A DNA stretch of 43,049 bases from an uncultured Patescibacteria group bacterium (GTDB taxonomy: Bacteria; Patescibacteriota; Microgenomatia; UBA10105; UBA927), in NCBI GenBank assembly GCA_937921305.1, contig CAKZSU010000003.1:180599-223647 (forward strand), written 5' to 3'. The notes under the pieces are model-generated. The model did not search any database. It was given only the letters and a program-made list of their open reading frames with translations, and was not told the origin of the DNA. The position numbers and the translations under genes were made by a program. Below, one piece after another: positions 1 through 7,611 of this stretch. Each line of letters opens with the position of its first letter. Position 1 is the first letter of the stretch.

Positions 1-1095
1 TGCGGTTCGTGAATATGTGTGAGGCTGAAATATAACATGAATTCGATGATTTGGATACCAGGATCGAGCCGCGTTGATTGTGGCGACTATTTCACGGGGA
101 TGATGAGCATAATCATCAATGACGAGCGCATCATGATATTGACCAATATACTCAAATCTTCTCGACGCACCCCCAAAATGAGCAAGTGCATCAATGATCT
201 GTTGAGTCTCAATCCCAATCTGCTTTGTCACAAGAAACGCGGCGGCAGCGTTCAACAGATTATGCGTTCCGGGAATTCGCAAGACAACAGGAATCTCCTC
301 CCCATGAACATAAAATACGCCGTTGTTCTCCCATGGTTTTTGTTCGCCATATCGAACAATAAGATCGCCATTCGAGATGCCATAAGTAACGATTGTTTGA
401 TACCGAGAAAGAAGATAGCTACGAATACCATCATCATCGGCATTTGCGACAATCATACAAGATTTTTCTGCCAACAGTTGATACGCCCCTCCAACATCGT
501 CAAGCGCGGTATACACATCAGGATGATCATAATCAATTGAAGTGACAACAAGAATATCTGGCTTTTGCCATAAAAACCGCGGGGTATGATCGTAACCTGG
601 CTCTGTCGCATATTCATCAGCTTCAGCTATAAAATATGTTCCCTTTCCATAGTGCCCCGGAAGACCCAACCCCCGCACCTCCCCTGAACCAATAACATAG
701 GATGGATCAATGCCTGCTCGCATACAAATCGTCGCGATCATCGCCGTTGTTGTTGTCTTTCCATGACATCCGGCCACGGAAATCTGACGATACGGCTCCA
801 TAAACCTCCCCAACGCTCTGCCGTGAGGAAGAGATGGAATATGTTGCTTCATCGCTTCGATCACTTCCACATTTTCTCGCCCGCCGTGAGCACCTGTGTA
901 AATGACCATATCACCTGAAACATGATCTGGAGAAAATGTTGTATGTGGAAAAACGTCAATCGATCGTAATACAACATCTGTTGGAAATTCTTCCGGAATA
1001 TCTGATCCGGTTACTTCGTGCCCTTGTTCTTTTGCCCACACAGCAAGAGAGGTCATCGCGACGCCTTTAATCCCGACAAAATGCATGCGCGCCAT
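1..1095 (-). CDS. murC: UDP-N-acetylmuramate--L-alanine ligase (MurC/Mpl family), partial, runs off the left edge
   Basis: Hand translation of the minus strand from ATG at 1095 gives MARMHFVGIKGVAMTSLAVWAKEQGHEVTGSD...SVAGCHGKTTTTAMIA...FIAEADEY...THNLLNAAAA...FQPHTYSRTA with no stop to base 1. GCHGKTTT P-loop and FQPHTYSRT motifs. Not in the ORF track because it is open at the edge. Confidence 0.93.
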   Translation of the reverse strand, partial: MARMHFVGIKGVAMTSLAVWAKEQGHEVTGSDIPEEFPTDVVLRSIDVFPHTTFSPDHVSGDMVIYTGAHGGRENVEVIEAMKQHIPSLPHGRALGRFMEPYRQISVAGCHGKTTTTAMIATICMRAGIDPSYVIGSGEVRGLGLPGHYGKGTYFIAEADEYATEPGYDHTPRFLWQKPDILVVTSIDYDHPDVYTALDDVGGAYQLLAEKSCMIVANADDDGIRSYLLSRYQTIVTYGISNGDLIVRYGEQKPWENNGVFYVHGEEIPVVLRIPGTHNLLNAAAAFLVTKQIGIETQQIIDALAHFGGASRRFEYIGQYHDALVIDDYAHHPREIVATINAARSWYPNHRIHVIFQPHTYSRTA

Positions 1096-1107
1096 AATAT
1101 GGATATT

Positions 1108-1776
1108 TTACTTCTCAAACCAAATAATCGCTATCTGCTCCCCAAAAGACTCTTTGCCATCTCTGCGATAAGAAAAATATCGATCATTTCTGCACGATGT
1201 GCAATCCAAATCTACCATAACCTTGGCATCGGAGATGCCATACTCTTTAAGTTCCAATGTTACGACTCGTTCCAATTCAATCGCATGCCGTCCATCACGA
1301 CAAACAATAACTGACGAACCAAACGCCGACTCAAACAGTTCTTTTCTCTGTTCATCCACGCTATAACAACACGAGCGAATATGAGGACCAATTATCACAT
1401 GGATATGATCTCTTTGAGCTCCTATCGTTCTCATCGCATCTAGCGCGCTCTTGATAATATTCTTATATGCACCTCTCCACCCAGCATGAACAACACCAAT
1501 CACGCCATGCGTCTTGTCGTATAACAATATAGGAAGACAATCTGCAGTAAGGACGCCTAACGCAATATGCCGATCGGTTATAATACCATCGACACATGGA
1601 ATAATATCTTGAGAAGAATCCTGAACAATAGCAACCTGATTTCCATGCGTCTGCTCAGGGAGGACAAGAGGATAAGTAATAGAATTTTTCCTAAGAAATA
1701 AAGAGATATAAGCTCTATCTCTCATGTCTCCATCAACGCGATTCGACCATACCCAGCGAATGATCATATGAATCAT
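1108..1776 (-). CDS. pgeF: PgeF/YfiH family (multicopper polyphenol oxidase/laccase domain) protein
   Basis: Motifs PEQTHGNQV, TADCLPILLYD, GVVHAGWRGAYKNI, IGPHIRSCCYSVDE; ATGA overlap with the upstream ftsI stop. Confidence 0.9.
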   Translation of the reverse strand: MIHMIIRWVWSNRVDGDMRDRAYISLFLRKNSITYPLVLPEQTHGNQVAIVQDSSQDIIPCVDGIITDRHIALGVLTADCLPILLYDKTHGVIGVVHAGWRGAYKNIIKSALDAMRTIGAQRDHIHVIIGPHIRSCCYSVDEQRKELFESAFGSSVIVCRDGRHAIELERVVTLELKEYGISDAKVMVDLDCTSCRNDRYFSYRRDGKESFGEQIAIIWFEK

Positions 1777-3464
1777 CTTGAAGGAGGAATACCTAAATAT
1801 CGAAACAAATCTTTTGCAATCTTAAAAAACAACGGTGCTGCTGTTTCCGACCCCCACTGCGATGTTTTTGGCTCATGAAGAATAACCAATAAAACAAACG
1901 CCGGATCATCCGCCGGAGCAAGTCCAATAAACGACGCGATGGTTCGATCTTTGTCATAATGTCCATCAACCGGTATCTGCGCCGTTCCTGTCTTTCCGGC
2001 AATGTTATAACCTTTTGGAGCCGCCCATTTTGCCTCTCCATATTTCACCGATTCCACCATCATCTCTGTAACCGTCTTGGCAGTTTCTTTCGATATTACG
2101 CGACGAACTTCTTTTGGTCTCACTGTTTGAGTATTTCCACGAGCATCCCTTAACTCTTTTACAACATGCGGTTCCATAAGCTTCCCCTCATTCGCGATTG
2201 CCCCGACAGCTCGAACAAGCTGGAGCGGCGTCACCGCGATTCCTTGACCAAACGAAGCGGTGGCATAATCAATCTCCTTCCATTCCCTCTCGGTTCGAAG
2301 AAATCCAGAGGCTTCTTCTTGAAGATCAATATTCGTCTTTTCTCCAAATCCATACGCATGAATATATGAAAGCATGCGTTGTCCTCCCATTTGCCTCATA
2401 ACAAACACCATACCAACATTTGAAGAATATTTCAAAACATCGGTCATGCTAACAGTGTTTCTATATCTATCATCCCATGTTTTAATTCTATAGATGCCGA
2501 TAGCGATAGGACCTGTTTCTTCATAAGTTGTATGTTTTGAAATCTTCTTTTCATCCAGTGCGGCAGCCATGATCAATGGTTTAAATATCGATCCAGGCTC
2601 GTACGTCATCGCCACAGCGGGATTTTTGTACATATCTTGAGAAAATTCTTCATATCGTGATGGATCGTAATTTGGAAACGATGCCATGCCAAGAATGCCG
2701 CCTGTCTTTGGATCCATGGCGATCACGATACCCTTCTCTGCGCCATATCTCTCGATCCCTTCCAATAATCGCTGTTCAAGAATAAATTGAATTGATCGAT
2801 CAAGCCATAGGACCAATGTCCTTCCATGCTCGGGCTCAACGCGCTCCGATTCGCCAAAAAGAATCGGCGCTCCTTTCGCATCTCGTTCTTCAATCAACAC
2901 TCCATCCTTTCCCGAAAGCTCTCGATCATAATATCCTTCGATACCGAAGTATCCTTCTGGTTTTCCATCTTGATCTTGCCCAACAAACCCAAGCAAGTGT
3001 GCTGCCATAGACGCTTCTGGATAAAATCTCATAAATGATTCTTCAAACCCAAGCCCTTTCAATCCCAATTCTTCTAATGATCGCTTTGTTTCACTTGAAA
3101 CTTTCCTCGCGATTGGAACCCACCGTTTCTGTGGATCAGCAATCCGGTCACGAATCGCAGTCTCTGACAAGTGAGGAAGGACAGAAGCGATTTGTCGAGA
3201 AAAATAGTGTGGATTGTCTATAAGAAATGGATCTGCATACACAAGATACGATGGTTGATTCAGCACCAACGGAGAACCATCCGACGCAAGGATCGATCCT
3301 CGTTTTGACGGCAAAGGTATCGTTTTTCCATATTGCGCGATTGCTTGTGTCCTAAGCGTTTTGCCGTGAATAACCTGCCAGTACAATAATCGAAGAAACA
3401 ATCCAATGTATATAAGATTAATACCAATAAATACGATCCATAGTCGTTGCATTGCGTTTCGCAT
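1773..3464 (-). CDS. ftsI: Peptidoglycan D,D-transpeptidase FtsI/PBP2-like (class B PBP)
   Basis: N-terminal TM anchor, RGSILASDGSPL, SxxK (PGSIFKP), SxN (YSSNVGM), KTG (AGKTGTAQ); position in the dcw cluster. Confidence 0.92.
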   Translation of the reverse strand: MRNAMQRLWIVFIGINLIYIGLFLRLLYWQVIHGKTLRTQAIAQYGKTIPLPSKRGSILASDGSPLVLNQPSYLVYADPFLIDNPHYFSRQIASVLPHLSETAIRDRIADPQKRWVPIARKVSSETKRSLEELGLKGLGFEESFMRFYPEASMAAHLLGFVGQDQDGKPEGYFGIEGYYDRELSGKDGVLIEERDAKGAPILFGESERVEPEHGRTLVLWLDRSIQFILEQRLLEGIERYGAEKGIVIAMDPKTGGILGMASFPNYDPSRYEEFSQDMYKNPAVAMTYEPGSIFKPLIMAAALDEKKISKHTTYEETGPIAIGIYRIKTWDDRYRNTVSMTDVLKYSSNVGMVFVMRQMGGQRMLSYIHAYGFGEKTNIDLQEEASGFLRTEREWKEIDYATASFGQGIAVTPLQLVRAVGAIANEGKLMEPHVVKELRDARGNTQTVRPKEVRRVISKETAKTVTEMMVESVKYGEAKWAAPKGYNIAGKTGTAQIPVDGHYDKDRTIASFIGLAPADDPAFVLLVILHEPKTSQWGSETAAPLFFKIAKDLFRYLGIPPSR

Positions 3465-3754
3465 TATCGTTTAATAGCAACAGAAGCCGAATCAATGGTT
3501 ATTATAGCGTTTGGCGACGGCTCGATAAATCCTCGTTTTTTTGCTTCTTCCGCAATTCTTTTTATCGTTTGTTGTTCAGCAAGTATCTTTCGGAGCATAT
3601 CATTCTGTTCTTCCACTTCTTGAATTCTTCTCGTAATATATGCAAGTTTATCGCTGTAGATCATCATTTGATTTGAAACCACTAATTGAATAATGAAAGA
3701 AATAACGACTCCTATCGTCATGCAGATATATGCGTAACGAATAATTCGATTCAT
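3464..3754 (-). CDS. FtsL-like septum-formation initiator protein (short TM plus coiled coil)
   Basis: Start MNRIIRYAYICMTIGVVISFIIQL (ATG at 3754): one TM followed by a coiled-coil-like segment; located between rsmH and ftsI. The longer track ORF start is less likely. Function inferred from position and topology. Confidence 0.7.
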   Translation of the reverse strand: MNRIIRYAYICMTIGVVISFIIQLVVSNQMMIYSDKLAYITRRIQEVEEQNDMLRKILAEQQTIKRIAEEAKKRGFIEPSPNAIITIDSASVAIKR

Positions 3755-4626
3755 AGTTTTTCTCCCGCTCGAAGCTTTGCGCTTCTTGCTCGTTTGTTCC
3801 GATCTATTTCTTCTTTGCTCGGCCTGACAACATCGGCAAGGATCTTCCATGCCGGACGTCGAATCCATTGTTTTACGATTCTATCTTCCAACGAATGAAA
3901 ACTCACCACAACTAATCGTCCTTTCGATGAAAGAATGCGTTCGGCCCCAAGCAACCCCTCTCGCAAGACCGTCAACTCGTCATTAACAACAATTCGCAAC
4001 GCTTGACACACTCTTGATAACGTCTTTTCTTTATCTCCGCCGACAGTTGAAACAATACTCACAATATCTCCCATTGTTTCAATTGGCTTTACACGACGGG
4101 CGAGAACAAAAGCGTTAGCAATTGTCCAAGCACGCTCTTCCTCACCATATCTTGCAAATATTTCATAGAGCTCCTCCTTCGTATACGTATTGACGATGGA
4201 AGAAGCCGTTTGTGTTTCATCTCTATTCATTCTCATGTCAAGAGGCGCGTCTAGATACCGATAACTAAATCCTCGCTTCTTCGCGTCAAGCTGACAACTT
4301 GATACCCCAAGATCAAACACTACCCCTTTCACCTCGCTTATTCTTTCCTGCCTAACAATCGCTTCTATATTTTTAAAGTTCTCATGAATCAAAATATATT
4401 CTCTTCCTTCATGTTTTTCAGGCAGTTCTCTCTTCAGTCGTTCTCGCGTATATGTTATCGCGTCCACGTCTTGATCTATCCCAAGAACATTTCCATGTCT
4501 TTTTAGTATCGTTTCTGTGTACCCTCCGCCTCCAACCGTCGCATCGATGTACCACGCGCCTTCTTGAACATTCAAAAATGCAATAGATTCGTTAAGCAAT
4601 ACCGGAATATGGTAAGACATTGTCAT
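3751..4626 (-). CDS. rsmH: 16S rRNA (cytosine(1402)-N(4))-methyltransferase RsmH (MraW)
   Basis: MTMSYHIPVLLNESIAFL, YIDATVGGGGYTETIL, FDLGVSSCQLD, RGFSYRYLDAPLDMRM, VVSFHSLEDRIVK. Start chosen at the ATGA overlap with the mraZ stop. Confidence 0.95.
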   Translation of the reverse strand: MTMSYHIPVLLNESIAFLNVQEGAWYIDATVGGGGYTETILKRHGNVLGIDQDVDAITYTRERLKRELPEKHEGREYILIHENFKNIEAIVRQERISEVKGVVFDLGVSSCQLDAKKRGFSYRYLDAPLDMRMNRDETQTASSIVNTYTKEELYEIFARYGEEERAWTIANAFVLARRVKPIETMGDIVSIVSTVGGDKEKTLSRVCQALRIVVNDELTVLREGLLGAERILSSKGRLVVVSFHSLEDRIVKQWIRRPAWKILADVVRPSKEEIDRNKRARSAKLRAGEKL

Positions 4627-5024
4627 GAAGACCATGAATTCTTTCTTTGGCGCTCCCACGCATTTTTCTCCCACATCTCAAAATGATCTCCCGCGCCAAT
4701 TACCATCACATCTTTTGTTATCGAAGCATACTCCTTGAGGTGGGCAGGCAAGAGAATACGTCCTAAACGATCAATATCCACACTTTCCGCCGTTGAAAAA
4801 AGATATCGCCGAATCTCTCTTGCTCGCTGATCAATAAGCGGTCCTTCCAAGTGCTTTTCAGCTTCTCTCCCCCATGATTCTCGATCAAAACCAAAAATGC
4901 ACCGATCAAATCCTCGCGACAATATAACAATCTCCCCGCTTATCTCTTGTCGTATTTTCCGCGGCAGTGTTACTCTTCCTCGATCGTCTGAAACGTGTTC
5001 ATATTCCCCAAGGAATAACTTCAT
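4623..5024 (-). CDS. mraZ: Transcriptional regulator MraZ
   Basis: Duplicated MraZ/AbrB-like signature: DDRGRVTLPRKIR and DRLGRILLPAHLKEYA; first gene of the dcw cluster. Confidence 0.95.
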   Translation of the reverse strand: MKLFLGEYEHVSDDRGRVTLPRKIRQEISGEIVILSRGFDRCIFGFDRESWGREAEKHLEGPLIDQRAREIRRYLFSTAESVDIDRLGRILLPAHLKEYASITKDVMVIGAGDHFEMWEKNAWERQRKNSWSS

Positions 5025-5036
5025 GACTTAGATCTT

Positions 5037-5088
5037 ACCATTTTTTCCCATCTTTATCCATATTTACCCATTTTTCACAAAAAGTCAA
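5037..5088 (-). promoter_or_regulatory. mraZ/dcw promoter with MraZ-type box array
   Basis: Minus strand reads TTGACTTTTTGTGAAAAATGGGTAAATATGGATAAAGATGGGAAAAAATGGT. There is a TTGACT -35-like element (5083-5088) and four TGG(G/A/G/T) units at 5067-5070, 5057-5060, 5047-5050 and 5037-5040, exactly 10 bp apart, 12 bp upstream of the mraZ ATG. Confidence 0.78.
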
Positions 5089-5150
5089 GAGGATTTTTCA
5101 CATAAAACACACAAAACATATCTATCAAAATGAGAAATAGAAAAAAACTT

Positions 5151-5633
5151 TTAAATGGGGAAGTCTTGAGAGTATCTGCTTCTCTTTCCTTTTGTATCAA
5201 TAAGAATAAGGTCGACAGACACAGAGGAAACGCCGATATGCGGAACGCAAACATTTTTTGAACAAGTTCCTAAATATACTTCTTTAACAGACTCATCTTT
5301 GTCAGTCACATCAAGAGGTCTTGAACCAGAATTCACTCCTTGAAATGCTCCTTTTGTTTCATATGTTACTTCATACGAAATCCCTTGATACTTTTTTTCT
5401 AAATTCGACACCACAAGATCGATTGTATTTGGTTTTGAAGAAGAGCGAACAGATACGCGAATCGAGGTGTTTACGGGAAGCAATGTTGAAGGAGATTCTT
5501 CTTCTTTTTGCGTTGTTTGAGAAGAAGATGGTCCAATTATTGTCCGATATATCGCTATGCCACCGCCAATAATTCCAACGAACAATAAGAGAACAACAAG
5601 AACTATGCCTGCAAGTGCCCAACGATGCTTCAT
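5151..5633 (-). CDS. Hypothetical single-pass membrane protein
   Basis: N-terminal TM (WALAGIVLVVLLLFVGIIGGGIAIY) then a Ser/Thr-rich extracytoplasmic domain with two Cys (GTCSKNVCVP). Confidence 0.65.
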   Translation of the reverse strand: MKHRWALAGIVLVVLLLFVGIIGGGIAIYRTIIGPSSSQTTQKEEESPSTLLPVNTSIRVSVRSSSKPNTIDLVVSNLEKKYQGISYEVTYETKGAFQGVNSGSRPLDVTDKDESVKEVYLGTCSKNVCVPHIGVSSVSVDLILIDTKGKRSRYSQDFPI

Positions 5634-5651
5634 ATATAAGTCAGTACTATT

Positions 5652-7031
5652 CTATGATACCGCAAGATGCGATAACACATAGGACGGAAGATCATCAATA
5701 GCGATACGTTCCTGCTCTGTTGTATCGCGATCGCGAATCGTTACCGTATTATTCTCTAAGGTTTCATAATCAATGGTCACACACCACGGTGTCCCTATTT
5801 CATCTTGCGAAAAATATCGTTTTCCAATATTTCCTCGATCATCCCACACCGCATGGACATAGTTTTTTATCATCGCATAGACAGTTTTTGCTTTTTCAAC
5901 GATCTCCGGTTTATTGCGAAGAAGCGGAAACACAGCGACTTTATATGGAGCAAGATATGGTTTGAATCGAAGAACGACTCGCTTTTGCCCATTTCGCTCT
6001 TCTTCATGATACGCGCTGCACAAAACCGCAAGTGCAGTTCTCTCAACGCCCCATGTCGGCTCAACAACATGGGGAATATATTCCTCCCCTGTTTCAGAAT
6101 CTTTATAGATCATACTTTTTCCACTCATAGTCTGATGATTGCGTAAATCAAAATTTGTCCGATACGCCAATCCGTAGAGCTCTTTCTGGCCAAAGGGGAA
6201 CTCAAATTCAAAATCAATCGTTCGTTTCGAGTAATGCGCCCGTTCACCATCTGGAATCTCAATTTCATGAACTTTTGATGTATCTATGCCAACCGCATGG
6301 AACCATCGATACATTTCTTGACGCCAATACTCAAACACTTTCTGCCACTCTCTCTCTTCTTTTGGCTCAGGAAAGAAATATTCAATTTCCATTTGCTCAA
6401 ATTCTCTTGTCCGGAAAATAAAGTTTCCCGGGGTTACTTCATTTCGAAACGCCTTGCCAATTTGTGCAATGCCAAATGGCAACGATTTTGCCGTTACTGT
6501 CTGAACCAAAGGAAAATCAACAAACATCGCTTGCGCGGTTTCTCCTCGAAGATAGGTGCGATTTTTGCTTCCTTCCGCGGCACCAAGATACACGGGGAAT
6601 AACAAATTAAATTTCTTTGGAACATCCCACTCACGATTTTGACATGACGGACATGGAATTTCTTCTTTTAGTCGTCTCTGTTGCTCGAGATAATCATCCT
6701 CCATCGCCATGAATTCTTTGTTTGGAAAGAAATGATCAACGCGAAAACGTTCATGACAAACCTTACACTCAACCATCGGATCAGAAAAATTTGCGACATG
6801 ACCAGATGCTTCCCACACTTTCGCGTTCATCATGATGGACGCATCAATTCCAACGATATCATCTCTGCCATGAACAAACATCTTCCACCACAACGACTTA
6901 ATATTATGTTTCAATTCAACGCCGACAGGACCAAAATCCCATGAATTCGCCAATCCTCCATAAATTTCAGAACCAGAAAAAACAAATCCTCGTCGTTTAC
7001 TCAATGAAACAATCGCATCAAGAGAGGTCAT
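5652..7031 (-). CDS. glyS: Glycyl-tRNA synthetase (alpha2 class II type)
   Basis: RRGFVFSGSEIYGGLANSWDFGPVGVELK, paired Cys (CKVCHERF / CPSCQNREWDVPKKFNLLF), YLRGETAQAMFVDF, GIAQIGKAFRNEVTPGNFIFRTREFEQMEIEYF. Internal ATG at 7031 preferred over the TTG at 7055. Confidence 0.93.
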   Translation of the reverse strand: MTSLDAIVSLSKRRGFVFSGSEIYGGLANSWDFGPVGVELKHNIKSLWWKMFVHGRDDIVGIDASIMMNAKVWEASGHVANFSDPMVECKVCHERFRVDHFFPNKEFMAMEDDYLEQQRRLKEEIPCPSCQNREWDVPKKFNLLFPVYLGAAEGSKNRTYLRGETAQAMFVDFPLVQTVTAKSLPFGIAQIGKAFRNEVTPGNFIFRTREFEQMEIEYFFPEPKEEREWQKVFEYWRQEMYRWFHAVGIDTSKVHEIEIPDGERAHYSKRTIDFEFEFPFGQKELYGLAYRTNFDLRNHQTMSGKSMIYKDSETGEEYIPHVVEPTWGVERTALAVLCSAYHEEERNGQKRVVLRFKPYLAPYKVAVFPLLRNKPEIVEKAKTVYAMIKNYVHAVWDDRGNIGKRYFSQDEIGTPWCVTIDYETLENNTVTIRDRDTTEQERIAIDDLPSYVLSHLAVS

Positions 7032-7051
7032 ATGCGTGATTATATCAAATA

Positions 7052-7606
7052 TCAAACTAATGAGAGAAGTTTTACTGTTTTTAATTTTCTTTCCGTGATG
7101 GATTCGACAAATCGATGAATCGACGATTCATGAACATAATGCGATTCGGGGAGAAATCCTAACAGTCGAAGGATATGCAAAGCGAATTCATAAATCTCTT
7201 TCTGCAAATCAATTACAGATGATTGCATTGATACTGTTTGAAGCGATCGGATAAACCGATCATAGACATATTCATGACTCTGACGATCTGGAAGAAGGTA
7301 ATCAAGGAGCTCGCACGCGTAATACGCAAAACTTGCCCGTGTCAAATCTCGTCGAAATGACTCAAACTGCGCAAGAGAAAATACTTCGGTGATATGATCC
7401 CATGTTTTTCCTTGATAAAAAACAAACCTAGCCTGCGTAAAAACTTCCAAGTGTCCAGCTCTTCTGCTTGACACTTTGCGAACGCCTTTTGCGATGGCAG
7501 TTATCTTTCCATATCCTCTTGTGAATATGGTTATCACTCGATCGCTCTCTTGATAATTTATTCTTTTGAGAATAACGCCTTCTGCGGTGTACAGCTTTTT
7601 TTTCAT
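7052..7606 (-). CDS. recO: DNA repair protein RecO, short form
   Basis: YTAEGVILKRINYQESDRVITIFTRGYGKITAIAKGVRKVSSRRAGHLEVF is the RecO N-terminal OB-fold signature; 184 aa, with no C-terminal Cys motif. Confidence 0.87.
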   Translation of the reverse strand: MKKKLYTAEGVILKRINYQESDRVITIFTRGYGKITAIAKGVRKVSSRRAGHLEVFTQARFVFYQGKTWDHITEVFSLAQFESFRRDLTRASFAYYACELLDYLLPDRQSHEYVYDRFIRSLQTVSMQSSVIDLQKEIYEFALHILRLLGFLPESHYVHESSIHRFVESITERKLKTVKLLSLV

Positions 7607-7611
7607 GAAAT

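Noticed and set aside
19-540. Plus-strand ORF of 173 aa in the track
   Set aside because: It is antisense to clear MurC motifs (FQPHTYSRT and others) on the minus strand and has no recognisable domain.
5101-5160. Possible terminator between the 5151 gene and the dcw promoter
   Set aside because: AT-rich with a T-run (AAAAGTTTTTTTC on the minus strand), but I could not fold a clear GC stem before it.
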